NCBI GenBank assembly: GCA_022842065.1
Contig: JALHQH010000017.1
Span: 143,105 to 207,104, forward strand
DNA: 64,000 nt
Direction of reading: 5' to 3'
Origin: Caldilineaceae bacterium
Lineage (GTDB): Bacteria; Chloroflexota; Anaerolineae; Caldilineales; Caldilineaceae
A program made the translations under genes and the position numbers. Below are positions 1-8,508 of the stretch, piece by piece. The notes under the pieces were generated by a model, which saw only the letters and a program-made list of their open reading frames with translations, had not been told where the DNA came from and searched no databases. Numbering within the stretch: the stretch's first letter is position 1; each line of letters starts with the position of its first letter.

Positions 1-768
1 CGCCTTTCTGCGCCAGAACAGGTGAAGCTGTTCCGCAAGATCCAAGCGGTCTACCTGGGCATGACCGGTTTTATTGACTATCTGCTGGGACATTTGTTGG
101 AAGCGCTGGAAGAAACCGGTCTGGCCGATTCTACGACTGTCACCTTTACCTCCGACCACGGTGATTACGCCGGTGATTATGGGTTGGTGGAAAAATGGCC
201 GAGCGCGGCGGAAGAGGTGATCACCCGCGTCCCGCTGATTGTGCGTACCCCCGGCGGCAAGGCCGGCCATGTGGTGGATGAGCCGGTCGAACTCTTTGAC
301 CTAATGGCGACGACCTTGGCTCAAGCAGGGATCACCACACAACATAGCCACTTTGCCCGCACTTATAGTTCACAGTTACAGGGCGCGCCCGGCGATCCAA
401 CCCGTGCAGCCTTTACCGAAGGTGGCTATGCGCGCCACGAGCCGCACTGTTTTGAAGGGCTACCTACCCGCGATGAGTTTGCGCGCAACCCGGCCAACAT
501 CTATTACCCCAAAGGGCAACAACAGCAGGATTATCCGGACAGTGTGGGGCGTACCGTTGCTATGCGCACCAACACCCATCGCTTTGTCTACCGCCCGACT
601 GGGCAAGGCGAATTGTATGACCTTGCCAGCGATGGGCAAGCGTTGTACAATCTCTATGGTGATCCAGCGCAAGCCGCGATGCAGCGTGAACTGGAACGGC
701 AGCTATTAACCTGGACGGTCCAGACCAGCGATGTTACGCCCTTTACGATGGACCCACGTGGGTATTAA
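1..768 (+). CDS. Sulfatase family enzyme, C-terminal part (5' end outside window)
   Basis: The reading frame is open from base 1, so this is the distal part of a longer gene; the first GTG at 22 is internal. The visible 255 residues match the C-terminal half of alkaline-phosphatase-superfamily sulfatases: a TSDHGDYAGDYG metal-site motif, then VEKW and a RVPLIVRTPG strand. These enzymes hydrolyse sulfate esters, often on glycans. The catalytic Cys/Ser that becomes formylglycine would lie upstream and is not visible, so activity cannot be judged. The tail has the usual short C-terminal subdomain (YRPTGQGELYDL). It precedes a DUF433/DUF5615 pair and sugar-acid enzymes, which fits glycan breakdown, but the substrate is unknown. 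Confidence 0.85.
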   Translation, partial: RLSAPEQVKLFRKIQAVYLGMTGFIDYLLGHLLEALEETGLADSTTVTFTSDHGDYAGDYGLVEKWPSAAEEVITRVPLIVRTPGGKAGHVVDEPVELFDLMATTLAQAGITTQHSHFARTYSSQLQGAPGDPTRAAFTEGGYARHEPHCFEGLPTRDEFARNPANIYYPKGQQQQDYPDSVGRTVAMRTNTHRFVYRPTGQGELYDLASDGQALYNLYGDPAQAAMQRELERQLLTWTVQTSDVTPFTMDPRGY

Positions 769-793
769 TGTATTACCGGAGGTACTTTATCAA

Positions 794-1030
794 ATGGATA
801 CGTCACTTATTCAATCCAATCCAAATGTGATGATGGGCAAACCGGTAATTGCGGGGACACGAATTACCGTTGAACTCATTTTAGAAAAATTGGCGGCCGG
901 TGAAACCATCGAGCAGTTGCTGGAAGCACATCCAAGATTGACATCAGCTGCGGTCTTCGCCGCGTTAGCCTTTGCCGCGCAAGCGCTTAAAGCCGACGTG
1001 GTGTACCCAGTTCAGACGACACCAGCATGA
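794..1030 (+). CDS. DUF433 family antitoxin-like protein
   Basis: A 78-residue protein with the DUF433 pattern: NPNVMMGKPVIAGTRI, then a short helical region with ETIEQLLEAHPRLT. The frame is open further upstream, but ATG 794 has a GGAGGT Shine-Dalgarno about ten bases ahead. DUF433 proteins are small winged-helix-like proteins usually paired with a DUF5615 PIN-like protein and regarded as putative antitoxins. The stop codon overlaps the start of the next gene (ATGA), so the two are translationally coupled. The toxin-antitoxin role comes from family context, not from this sequence. Confidence 0.8.
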   Translation: MDTSLIQSNPNVMMGKPVIAGTRITVELILEKLAAGETIEQLLEAHPRLTSAAVFAALAFAAQALKADVVYPVQTTPA

Positions 1031-1401
1031 ATTTACTGGCAGACGAAGGTGTGGATCGACCCATTGTCGAACAGTTACGCCAGGATGGACATCATGTTCT
1101 CTATATTGCTGAAATGTCACCTGGTATTGACGATGAGGTGATTCTTGCGCAGGCAAATGCGGAGAGTGCTCTCCTGCTTACGCTCGATAAAGACTTTGGC
1201 GAATTAGTATTTCGCCAAGGGTTGCTTCACGCTGGCGTAATTTTAATCCGTCTTGCTGGTTTGCGCCCTATGACGAAAGCAAAACTTGTTGCGAAAGTGT
1301 TGCGTGAACGTGGTCCCGAATTACTCAGTAAATTTAGTGTCATTGCCCCAGGAACTGTTCGTATCCGCAGACGAACAACCAACGGCAAGAACAGAGGATA
1401 A
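1027..1401 (+). CDS. DUF5615 family PIN-like protein (putative toxin)
   Basis: A 124-residue protein with the features of DUF5615/Mut7-C-like PIN-fold proteins: N-terminal NLLADEGVDRPIVEQLR, central LLLTLDKDFGELVF, and acidic residues spaced as in the PIN nuclease site. It overlaps the DUF433 gene by four bases. Proteins of this family are predicted RNases in two-gene modules. The C-terminus is basic (RIRRRTTNGKNRG), which could aid nucleic-acid binding. Only nine bases separate it from the next gene, so co-transcription with the CocE-type hydrolase is likely, though no functional link is evident. Confidence 0.8.
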   Translation: MNLLADEGVDRPIVEQLRQDGHHVLYIAEMSPGIDDEVILAQANAESALLLTLDKDFGELVFRQGLLHAGVILIRLAGLRPMTKAKLVAKVLRERGPELLSKFSVIAPGTVRIRRRTTNGKNRG

Positions 1402-1410
1402 TCAGTAACT

Positions 1411-3081
1411 ATGCCTTATGTTGTTGAGATGCGCCTGGGCCTCCAGGTACCCATGCGCGATGGGATTGCCCTATCTGCCGATCTTTACCTGCCGAAAGCA
1501 AATGGCCCTTTCCCAACGATCTTGATCCGCACCCCCTATAGCAACCATGTGGAGGGACTGATTCTGCGCGCACGGGCGTTGGCCAACAATGGGTATGCCT
1601 GTCTCCTGCAAGATACGCGCGGTCGCTGGGATTCGGCCGGTGACTACTATCCGCTCCAAGGCGAAGGGGTCGATGGCTACGACACCCAGGAGTGGATTGG
1701 CGCACAGCCGTGGAGCAATGGCAAAATCGGCACGTCGGGTGGCTCCTACTTGGGCCATGTCCAATGGCAGAGCGCACCCTTTGGCAGCCCGAATTTAACG
1801 GCGATGGCCCCGCGGGTGATGGGACCGAATTTTTATAAGGCGCTACGACCAGGTGGCGCGCTACAGCTAAACCTCTGTGCCACCTGGGGGGTAGGCACCA
1901 GTGAACATACCAACCAACTGATTGAGTATCAGCATTGGACGGAACTTTTTTATACGCTGCCGTTACACGCTGTCGATGCGGCCACTGGGCGTGATTTGCC
2001 TTTCTGGCACGATCTGCTCCTTCACACTGAATACGATGACTATTGGTCAGCAATGAATCTGGAGGAACGCTGGGGTGAAATTGGGGTGCCGGCGCTCAAC
2101 ATGGGCGGCTGGTACGACATCTTTATTGAAGGCTCCTTCGCCTGCTTTAATGGCTTGCGCAAAGGCGGCCGCACCCCAAATGCGCGGCGCAGCCAACTGA
2201 TCGTCGGCCCTTGGACCCATTCACTCAGCGTTTCACCCAAAGTTGGTGACATTGATTTTGGCACCCATTCCATGTATGATCTCGATCTGCTCGAATATCG
2301 CTGGTGGGAGCAGTGGCTACGGGGGGTCGATACCGGCATTCTGGAGGAAGGGCCGCTACGCCTCTTTATCATGGGCGTCAACGAGTGGCGCACCGAGCAG
2401 GAGTGGCCATTAGCGCGCACCGATTGGCAAAAATGGTATCTGCACAGCAGCGGTAGCGCCAATACCTTGCGCGGTGACGGTGCCCTTGCCCACCAAACGC
2501 CTATCACGGAAGCGCCCGATCACTTTGTTTATGACCCCCACTTCCCGGTGCAGACCGCCGGTGGCAACAACTGCTGTGCGCCGAATATTACCCCTTGGGG
2601 GCCATATGATCAGCGCGCAGTGGAGATGCGCAGCGACGTATTGTGTTATACGAGTGAACCCTTGGCGGAAGACATGGAAATCACCGGGCCGATTACGCTG
2701 GTGCTCTATGCGGCCACTGATTGTCCCGATACCGACTGGACCGCCAAGTTGGTCGACGTTGCCCCCAGTGGTTATGCCAAGAATCTCTGTGATGGGATTG
2801 TGCGTGCCCGTTATCGGGAAAGCATGACCGCGCCGACTTTACTGACGCCAAACCAAGTTTATCGCTATGAGATTAACGTGAGCGTGACCGGCAATGTTTT
2901 TCTGCAGGGCCATCGCCTCCGGCTGGAGATTTCGTCATCGAATTTTCCCCGCTTTGACCGCAACTTGAATACCGGCGAAAACATGGGTAGCAGCAGCGAA
3001 ATTCGCGTGGCGCAGCAGACAGTTTATCACGACAAAACGCACGCGTCGCATCTGGTGCTGCCGGTGATTCCTGCTGTATAG
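1411..3081 (+). CDS. CocE/NonD family hydrolase (X-Pro dipeptidyl-peptidase-type alpha/beta hydrolase)
   Basis: The 556-residue length suits the CocE/NonD family. The N-terminal half is an alpha/beta-hydrolase: LPKANGPFPTILIRTPY, the LQDTRGRWDSAG segment, and nucleophile elbow GTSGGSYLG with Ser about residue 112. The acid is probably Asp in MGGWYDIFIEG and the base His in VGPWTH. The C-terminal third is the jelly-roll seen in X-Pro dipeptidyl peptidases (ITGPITLVLYAATDCPDTDW). Members cleave esters or amides of varied small molecules, so the substrate cannot be named. There is no signal peptide, so it is likely cytoplasmic. A GAGGA site precedes ATG 1411. Confidence 0.88.
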   Translation: MPYVVEMRLGLQVPMRDGIALSADLYLPKANGPFPTILIRTPYSNHVEGLILRARALANNGYACLLQDTRGRWDSAGDYYPLQGEGVDGYDTQEWIGAQPWSNGKIGTSGGSYLGHVQWQSAPFGSPNLTAMAPRVMGPNFYKALRPGGALQLNLCATWGVGTSEHTNQLIEYQHWTELFYTLPLHAVDAATGRDLPFWHDLLLHTEYDDYWSAMNLEERWGEIGVPALNMGGWYDIFIEGSFACFNGLRKGGRTPNARRSQLIVGPWTHSLSVSPKVGDIDFGTHSMYDLDLLEYRWWEQWLRGVDTGILEEGPLRLFIMGVNEWRTEQEWPLARTDWQKWYLHSSGSANTLRGDGALAHQTPITEAPDHFVYDPHFPVQTAGGNNCCAPNITPWGPYDQRAVEMRSDVLCYTSEPLAEDMEITGPITLVLYAATDCPDTDWTAKLVDVAPSGYAKNLCDGIVRARYRESMTAPTLLTPNQVYRYEINVSVTGNVFLQGHRLRLEISSSNFPRFDRNLNTGENMGSSSEIRVAQQTVYHDKTHASHLVLPVIPAV

Positions 3082-3095
3082 CTATTTTAACCGGT

Positions 3096-3153
3096 CTGTC
3101 CCAGCGGGACACCTGATCTTAGGCACCTAAGTTCAAGTGTCCCGCTGGGACAG
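3096..3153. repeat. Intergenic inverted repeat with 17-bp perfect arms
   Basis: Arms 3096-3112 (CTGTCCCAGCGGGACAC) and 3137-3153 are exact reverse complements. The 24-base loop itself contains a small palindrome (CTTAGG-CA-CCTAAG). It lies 14 bases after the CocE-type gene and 51 before the next, where it could act as a terminator or attenuator. There is no clean U-tract directly after the stem, although A/T-rich sequence follows. Confidence 0.85.
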
Positions 3154-3204
3154 CCTGTAAAATTAAAAAAGAACCAATCTAATCAAAGAACTAGAGGAGT
3201 AACC

Positions 3205-4083
3205 ATGAAACTCGTAACCTATAAACCGCGTGGGGCCAGTGCACAACTGGGTGCCATTGTCGATGGTAAGGTGATCAACCTGGCCGAAGCATCGGGCGGC
3301 GCGCTCCCCAATGATATGCGCACTTTCCTGGCGCTGGGCGATGAAGGACTTAAACTGGCCAAAAAAGTTGCCACCAAAAAGGTCGCGGCCAGCCACGGTG
3401 TTGCCCTGGGTGATGTCAAACTCATGGCCCCGATTACCAACCCCAATAAGGTGGTGGCGATTGGGCTGAATTACCTGGATCACATCAAGGAGAGCAACGC
3501 CCAAGTGCCCAAATTGCCGATCATGTTTACCAAGTACACCACCTCCATCGTTGGCCCTGGTGACGAAGTGCGCTGGGACCCGGAATTGACCGCCAAGGTC
3601 GACTGGGAAGTGGAGTTGGCGGTGGTGATCGGCAAAGCGGCCTATCGCGTCAGCGAAGCCGATGCGCTCAACTATGTGGCCGGCTACACCGCCTGTAACG
3701 ATGTCAGCGCGCGCGACCTGCAAACTGAACGGGGCGACCAATGGATCCGCGGCAAATCGCTCGACACCTTCTGCCCGCTTGGACCCTGCATCGTCACCAA
3801 GGACGAGATCGCCGACCCGCACAACCTCAAGCTGAAGACGATTGTCAACGGCAAGACCATGCAGGATTCCAACACCAGCCAATTGCTCTTTAAGCTCCCT
3901 TACCTGATCCACTACCTGAGCCAAGCCTTCACCCTGCTGCCCGGCGACGTGATCATCACCGGCACGCCCCCCGGCGTCGGCATGGGCATGAAGCCCCCCG
4001 TCTTCCTCAAGGATGGCGATGTGATGACGGTTGAGGTGGAAGGCATTGGCGAGTTGACCAATCCGTGTGTGGAGATTAAGTAG
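3205..4083 (+). CDS. Fumarylacetoacetate hydrolase family protein (sugar-acid 2-keto hydrolase type)
   Basis: A 292-residue FAH-superfamily enzyme. The core starts at VVAIGLNYLDHIKES. The metal-binding acids are in WDPELTAKVDWEVELAVVIG, followed by AGYTACNDVSARDLQ and the GDVIITGTPPGVGMGMKPP loop. Members are divalent-metal enzymes that cleave or decarboxylate 2-keto acids, for example 2,4-diketo-3-deoxy-L-fuconate, fumarylpyruvate or acylpyruvates. The next genes are an epimerase and an aldo/keto reductase, so a role in deoxy-sugar acid breakdown is a reasonable inference. A strong AGAGGAG site fixes ATG 3205. Confidence 0.88.
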   Translation: MKLVTYKPRGASAQLGAIVDGKVINLAEASGGALPNDMRTFLALGDEGLKLAKKVATKKVAASHGVALGDVKLMAPITNPNKVVAIGLNYLDHIKESNAQVPKLPIMFTKYTTSIVGPGDEVRWDPELTAKVDWEVELAVVIGKAAYRVSEADALNYVAGYTACNDVSARDLQTERGDQWIRGKSLDTFCPLGPCIVTKDEIADPHNLKLKTIVNGKTMQDSNTSQLLFKLPYLIHYLSQAFTLLPGDVIITGTPPGVGMGMKPPVFLKDGDVMTVEVEGIGELTNPCVEIK

Positions 4084-4090
4084 GGAGATT

Positions 4091-4162
4091 GGTAAATCGG
4101 TAAATCGGTACATCAGTAGGGATTATGACCGATTTACTGATATACCGATTTACTGATATACC
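4091..4162. repeat. Tandem 8-mer hairpin, RGTAAATC family (locus 1)
   Basis: Left arm 4091-4118 is made of 8-nt words such as GGTAAATC and ends CATCAGTA. Right arm 4128-4162 carries the reverse complements (GATTTACT, GATATACC). The arms pair with about three mismatches. It fills the gap between the FAH-family and epimerase genes. The same word builds the elements at 20237, 57561 and 60707. Confidence 0.85.
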
Positions 4163-4180
4163 TTTCCAAAGGAAACGACA

Positions 4181-5158
4181 ATGAGCAACGAAACCTTTAT
4201 GATCACCGGCGCGATGGGCTGTATTGGGGCCTGGGCGATCCGTAATTTAGTGCAAGCGGGCGTGAAGGTGATTGCCACTGATCTGGCCACCGAACCAATC
4301 CGCCCGCGCCAGGTAATGAGTGCCGAGGAAGTGGCGCAAGCCAAGTTTGTTAAGCTCGACGTGACCGATCTCAAAGCCGTGCGCAGCGTGGTGGAAGAAA
4401 ATGGGATCACCCATATTGTCCACCTGGCCGGCTTACAAGTACCTTTCTGCCGGGCCAACCCGTCAGTGGGCGCGGCGGTGAATGTGGTCGGCACAGTCAA
4501 TATCTTTGAAGCGGCCCGCTATGCTGGCATCAAGGGGCTGGCCTACGCCAGTTCGCTCGCTGTGCTTGGCCCCGCCGAGGATTACCCGGAAGGACCGGTC
4601 GAAGATGATGTGCCGCTGCTGCCGCGCACGCTCTATGGGGTCTACAAGGCCGCCAACGAAGGCACGGCGCGCATCTACTGGCAGGATTGGCAGGTCGGCA
4701 GCATAGGGTTACGCCCCTACATCGTCTACGGCGTGGGTCGCGACCAGGGCATGACCAGCGATCTGGCCAAAGCGGTGCTCGCCACCGCCGCCGGTCGACC
4801 ATACCATATTCGTTTTAACGGGCCGGTTGGGCTGCAACACGCCAATGATGTGGCGCAGATGTTTATCGGTTGTGCCCGCGCCCAATACCAAGGGGCCGCG
4901 GCCTGTAACCTCCGCAATGACATTGTCACCGTCGCCGATTATGTGGCGCTGCTCAAGGCCGCAGCGCCCGACGCGCAGATCACTGCTGCCGATAACAACC
5001 CGCTCCCCTTCCCCTGGGATCTGGATGATGGCGGGCTGCGCGAAATTCTCGGCACCATGCCGTGGACGCCCCTGCAGACCGCAATCAAGCAGGACTTGGC
5101 GCAATTCCATCACTTGCTGGCCGAGGGGTTGATTGATTTGAAGCAACTAGAGAATTAG
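4181..5158 (+). CDS. NAD-dependent epimerase/dehydratase (extended SDR)
   Basis: A 325-residue extended short-chain dehydrogenase. The Rossmann glycine motif is at the N-terminus (ITGAMGCIGAWA, residues 8-19), HLAGLQVPF follows at about 81, the catalytic Ser lies in AYASSLAVLG, and the YxxxK pair is Tyr152/Lys156 (LYGVYKAANE). The family epimerises, dehydrates or oxidises nucleotide sugars or free sugars using NAD(P). The gene sits between a FAH-family hydrolase and an aldo/keto reductase, so it may oxidise or epimerise a sugar in the same pathway; this is inference. AAAGGAAA precedes ATG 4181. Confidence 0.85.
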   Translation: MSNETFMITGAMGCIGAWAIRNLVQAGVKVIATDLATEPIRPRQVMSAEEVAQAKFVKLDVTDLKAVRSVVEENGITHIVHLAGLQVPFCRANPSVGAAVNVVGTVNIFEAARYAGIKGLAYASSLAVLGPAEDYPEGPVEDDVPLLPRTLYGVYKAANEGTARIYWQDWQVGSIGLRPYIVYGVGRDQGMTSDLAKAVLATAAGRPYHIRFNGPVGLQHANDVAQMFIGCARAQYQGAAACNLRNDIVTVADYVALLKAAAPDAQITAADNNPLPFPWDLDDGGLREILGTMPWTPLQTAIKQDLAQFHHLLAEGLIDLKQLEN

Positions 5159-5173
5159 CGGCAAGGAATTTCC

Positions 5174-5434
5174 ATGCCTGAAATTTGTCGGTTCTTTGGT
5201 ATCATCATCACGCTTAATTACAATGACCACCCACCACCACACTTTCATGTTCGCTATAATCAACAGCGAGCAATCATTGAGATTGAATCGCTACGATTGA
5301 TCGAAGGCAGATTATCGCCGCGTGTGTTGGGGATGGTCATTGAGTGGGCCAGTCAACATCAGGCTGAATTACGGGCTAATTGGTACCTTGCTCGACAAAC
5401 AGAACCGCTGAATAAGATTGCGCCTTTGGAGTAA
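5174..5434 (+). CDS. DUF4160 domain protein
   Basis: An 86-residue protein matching DUF4160: PEICRFFGIIITLNYNDH, then PPPHFHVRYNQQRAIIEI. The His-rich PPHFHV motif is the family signature. DUF4160 genes are usually followed by a DUF2442 gene, as here with a four-base gap, and the pair behaves like a mobile two-gene module suspected to be toxin-antitoxin-like. No catalytic function is established. AAGGA precedes ATG 5174. Confidence 0.85.
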   Translation: MPEICRFFGIIITLNYNDHPPPHFHVRYNQQRAIIEIESLRLIEGRLSPRVLGMVIEWASQHQAELRANWYLARQTEPLNKIAPLE

Positions 5435-5438
5435 AAAT

Positions 5439-5708
5439 ATGCTAAAGGATATTACGAAGGTCAAGCTGGTCGGTGATTACAAGTTACAAATTACTTTTGA
5501 AGATGGCGTAGATGGCATTATCGATATTGCGGCTTTGATAAGCTTCAAAGGTATATTTGCGCCACTAGCGAATCCAGATTATTTTGCCAAAGTCGCCGTC
5601 AATCCAGAGATCGGCACAATCTGTTGGCCTAATGATGCAGATCTCGACCCAGATGTATTATATAGTATGCTCACAGGTGAGCCTCTACCTACTGTTGAGT
5701 ATGCTTAA
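5439..5708 (+). CDS. DUF2442 domain protein
   Basis: An 89-residue protein with DUF2442 features: VKLVGDYKLQITFEDG, then IIDIAALISFKGIFAPL and the C-terminal IGTICWPNDADLDPDVLY signature. ATG 5439 is preferred to an upstream in-frame start because GGAG lies eight bases ahead and it follows the DUF4160 stop by four bases. DUF2442 is the standard partner of DUF4160. Its biochemical role is unknown. Confidence 0.87.
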   Translation: MLKDITKVKLVGDYKLQITFEDGVDGIIDIAALISFKGIFAPLANPDYFAKVAVNPEIGTICWPNDADLDPDVLYSMLTGEPLPTVEYA

Positions 5709-5728
5709 ATCATGAATAGGACTAAACC

Positions 5729-6688
5729 GTGACTGCACTAAAAGCCGTCCCCCTGGGCGGCAAAAATGCTTTACAAGTAACCAACTTTGGCTTGGGGACT
5801 GCCCCTGTTGGCAACCGTGAGACGGTACCCGATCGGGATGCCGAAGCCACTTTCCAACGGGCCTACGAGTTGGGCGTTCGCCTCTTTGACAGCGCGCCAC
5901 TCTATGGTAGCGGCGAAGCTGAACTACGGCTGGGGCGTGCGCTCAAAGGCGTGAAGCGCGAGAGTTATGTGATCTGCACCAAGATTGGCCGCGTGCTGAA
6001 CGCCGATCGCAGCAGCTTTGTCTATGATTACTCCTATGATGGGGTGATGCGTAGCCTGGAAGGTAGCTTGCAGCGGCTGGGCACCGACTATGTTGATATC
6101 GTCCTCGTCCATGATCCCGACGCTGACAAGGTTGATCACGAGCAAGATGCGTTGAGGGGAGCCTTCCCCACCCTGCAAGATCTGCGCAGCCAGGGGATCA
6201 TCAAAGCACTGGGCGCAGGCATGAATCAGTGGCAGATGGAGCAGCGTTTTGCCGAGCAGGCCGACCCGGATGTCTTCTTGCTGGCCGGGCGCTACACCTT
6301 GCTGGAGCAGACTTCGCTGGGCTTTCTCAAACTCTGTAAGGAGAAGGGAATCGGCATCTTCCTGGGCGGGGTCTACAACAGTGGCATTCTCGCCACCGGC
6401 CCCAAGGCCGATGCAAAATATAACTATGCCAATGCCCCAGCACCGATCCTGGAAAAGGCGCGCAAGATTGAGGCAGTTTGCCAACGGTTTGGCGTGCCGC
6501 TCAATATCGCTGCGTTGCACTTTGCCCAGGCCCACCCCACGATCACATCGCTGGTCGTCGGTGCCGTCAAGCCGGCGGAGGTCGAAGCCAATGTGGCCGC
6601 CCTGGCGACCGAGATCCCGGTCGAAATGTGGCATGCGTTGCAGGCACAAGGGTTGATCGAGGCGAACGCGCCAGTGCCACAAGGTTAG
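5729..6688 (+). CDS. Aldo/keto reductase (aldose dehydrogenase type)
   Basis: A 319-residue (alpha/beta)8 aldo/keto reductase starting at GTG. The tetrad is visible: Asp54 and Tyr59 in RLFDSAPLYGSGEAE, Lys85 in ICTKIGRV, and His128 in IVLVHDPD. The overall pattern, with VGAVKPAEVEANV near the C-terminus, resembles D-threo-aldose/L-fucose 1-dehydrogenases, which oxidise L-fucose, D-arabinose or L-galactose to the lactone with NAD(P)+. With the preceding FAH-family hydrolase and a lactonase-like amidohydrolase at 39.5 kb it could belong to a non-phosphorylative fucose pathway; that is inference. Confidence 0.85.
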   Translation: MTALKAVPLGGKNALQVTNFGLGTAPVGNRETVPDRDAEATFQRAYELGVRLFDSAPLYGSGEAELRLGRALKGVKRESYVICTKIGRVLNADRSSFVYDYSYDGVMRSLEGSLQRLGTDYVDIVLVHDPDADKVDHEQDALRGAFPTLQDLRSQGIIKALGAGMNQWQMEQRFAEQADPDVFLLAGRYTLLEQTSLGFLKLCKEKGIGIFLGGVYNSGILATGPKADAKYNYANAPAPILEKARKIEAVCQRFGVPLNIAALHFAQAHPTITSLVVGAVKPAEVEANVAALATEIPVEMWHALQAQGLIEANAPVPQG

Positions 6689-6692
6689 TACC

Positions 6693-6806
6693 GCCCAGTG
6701 ATAAATCACCGGGCTATTAAACAACGCCCGCTGAAGCGGGCTGATACGGCCGGACAAGCCCGCTTCAGCGGGCGTTGTTCACTAGCCGGTGGCTTTAGCC
6801 TCCGGC
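6693..6806. repeat. REP-like palindrome cluster
   Basis: Three hairpins follow one another: GCCCAGTGATAAATCACCGGGC-like (about 6693-6715), a long stem with 23-nt perfect arms 6720-6742 and 6757-6779 (AACAACGCCCGCTGAAGCGG...), and GCCGGTGGCTTTAGCCTCCGGC-like (from about 6785). They occupy the convergent gap between the aldo/keto reductase and the PIN gene and probably terminate both transcripts. Confidence 0.85.
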
Positions 6807-6847
6807 GGTCTCAGCAGGTAAATTCATTCACCTAGCTCTACTCATCA

Positions 6848-7231
6848 TTAGCGTTGATATGGTTGAATCGTCTGCAATTGTGCAATGACACGATAATGTT
6901 TCTGATTAAACGTTGCCAGTTGCAGTCCTGCACCCACTGCCGTATGCGCGATTAATGTATCGATCATGCCGATATTATGGGATAATGAGTATCGAGCAAA
7001 ATCCTGTAATGCACGCTGACAATCATCGCGCGTTGGCCAAAACAGTTTGCGTCCAACAAACAGCCGTTCAACTCGCTGTTGTTGTGTTTTATTCTGACAA
7101 CCTTGCAGCAACTCCATCACGACCAAGCCAGGAAGCCCAACCTGCTCCTGATGTAATGTTTGTAACCAGTTGATAGCCGGTGTATGATTACGCATGACAT
7201 CAATCATGATGTCTGTATCAACTAAGAGCAT
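6848..7231 (-). CDS. PIN domain toxin, VapC family
   Basis: A 127-residue PIN nuclease. The N-terminal acidic motif is LLVDTDIMIDVMR, the Glu is in VVMELLQG, a third acid is in HNIGMIDTLIAHTA, and the C-terminus has the TFNQKHYRVI pattern of VapC toxins. VapC proteins are Mg2+-dependent RNases that cut specific tRNA or rRNA sites and are blocked by a cognate VapB-type protein. The upstream gene overlaps its start by 14 bases, the usual antitoxin-toxin order. The acidic residues look intact, so activity is plausible. Confidence 0.88.
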   Translation of the reverse strand: MLLVDTDIMIDVMRNHTPAINWLQTLHQEQVGLPGLVVMELLQGCQNKTQQQRVERLFVGRKLFWPTRDDCQRALQDFARYSLSHNIGMIDTLIAHTAVGAGLQLATFNQKHYRVIAQLQTIQPYQR

Positions 7232-7499
7232 GGCGCTTCATTCTTTGTTGTTCAGCATCAGTTCTCAGTTGGCGAGCATAGATTGCGCTGTCTGTGATGT
7301 CGGTGCGTTCTTGCCACAAACCGACAATTTCTGAACTTGCCAGCTCTGCTGCCGACAGGGTCAAAGCGGCGTGTGATACTTCTTTTTCAGGCTGCTCCTG
7401 CAAAAATTGAATATAGCGAATCACTTCCGGCCAAAGATCAAACTCTAAAGCGCGCAATGCACGGAGCACCTGTTCTTCATTAATTGATGTAATTGCCAT
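7218..7499 (-). CDS. Putative VapB-type antitoxin
   Basis: A 93-residue acidic protein (NEEQVLRALRALEFDLWPEVIRYIQFLQEQ, shown by positions about 5-34) paired with the PIN toxin. The longest frame begins at 7568, but ATG 7499 (MAITSINEEQ) gives the usual compact antitoxin and leaves room for a promoter. Its 3' end overlaps the toxin start by 14 bases. The N-terminal pattern resembles antitoxins of this VapC subgroup; the C-terminus (TDAEQQRMKRHALS) probably folds onto the toxin. DNA-binding autoregulation is inferred from family practice. Confidence 0.75.
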   Translation of the reverse strand: MAITSINEEQVLRALRALEFDLWPEVIRYIQFLQEQPEKEVSHAALTLSAAELASSEIVGLWQERTDITDSAIYARQLRTDAEQQRMKRHALS

Positions 7500-7633
7500 T
7501 TGATTTTCCAGTCTGTACAGAACAAATACTTTTGAACACGGTATCAATGTCGTTAAAATCCTGTTCAAAGCATAATTGTGTCATTCGCCTACCCAAATTA
7601 TAGCATAAGGTGCTTCTTACAAATAGAGTGACC

Positions 7634-8443
7634 ATGAACCAATTTGCCGGCAACGATCCAAAGGTTGTTTCAACCCAATACAGTACCAGCGCCAATCTCG
7701 ACGCGCGTATTCGCCTGCACGCGGGCTTTAGCACCAACCACTATGGCTGGCTACCCTGGGTCTTTGACCAACTGCTGACGTTGCCCCCAACGGCTAACCT
7801 GCTGGAGATTGGCTGTGGGACCGGCCAGTTATGGGCAGAAAATCGGATGCGCATTCCATCCGGCTGGACCTTGACCCTGAGCGATCAATCGGCGGGCATG
7901 TTGGTAACAACCAAAGCGGCCCTGGCCGAAGTGGTGCGGCCCATCAGCTTTGAACAAATTGATGCCCAGCAGATCCCCTACCCTGACGCGCACTTTGACG
8001 CGATCATCGCCAACCACATGCTCTACCATGTGCCCGATCTGCACAAAGCTTTGGCCGAGATGCACCGTGTATTGAAGCCCGGCGGGCACCTCTTTGCGGC
8101 AACGAATGGCAAGGCGCATATGGTGGGCCTGGGCGAGTTGGCTGGGCGCTTTGATCGGGGTCTGAATGTCAAAAGCTTACTGGCGATTGACAACTTTCAA
8201 TTGGAAAATGGCGGAGCGAAGTTACAGCAACATTTTGCCCAAGTTGCGTGCCTGTTCTATGAAGACGCGCTGGTGGTGGATGAGCCGGCCCCGCTGGTGG
8301 ACTATATCTTGTCGATGGCAATGCACGCCCGTTATACCGAATCGCGGGCGGCCCTGCATGACTTTATTGTGCAGGAGTTGGCAGCACACGGCGGCACGAT
8401 TCGGATCGAAAAGTCGACGGGCCTTTTTGTTGCCACCAAGTGA
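7634..8443 (+). CDS. Class I SAM-dependent methyltransferase
   Basis: A 269-residue methyltransferase. Motif I is LLEIGCGTGQLW, motif II is the acidic strand LTLSDQSAGML, and motif IV is the IIANHMLYHVPD segment followed by MHRVLKPGGHLFAATNG. This is the ubiE/methyltransf_11 pattern. The longest frame begins at TTG 7610, but ATG 7634 (MNQFAGND) is the better start. The substrate is unknown. It follows the divergent toxin-antitoxin pair and is not obviously in an operon. Confidence 0.87.
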   Translation: MNQFAGNDPKVVSTQYSTSANLDARIRLHAGFSTNHYGWLPWVFDQLLTLPPTANLLEIGCGTGQLWAENRMRIPSGWTLTLSDQSAGMLVTTKAALAEVVRPISFEQIDAQQIPYPDAHFDAIIANHMLYHVPDLHKALAEMHRVLKPGGHLFAATNGKAHMVGLGELAGRFDRGLNVKSLLAIDNFQLENGGAKLQQHFAQVACLFYEDALVVDEPAPLVDYILSMAMHARYTESRAALHDFIVQELAAHGGTIRIEKSTGLFVATK

Positions 8444-8508
8444 CGCGATGGGCAATGTTTAGCTGTGGCAAATGAGGCGCAACCGGAATGCAGGGGGTTG
8501 ACCAGATC

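Noticed and set aside
6849..6960. Possible tRNA or small RNA near the REP cluster
   Set aside because: No cloverleaf or T-loop signature was found; the bases are the 3' end of the PIN gene. No tRNA was found elsewhere in the window.
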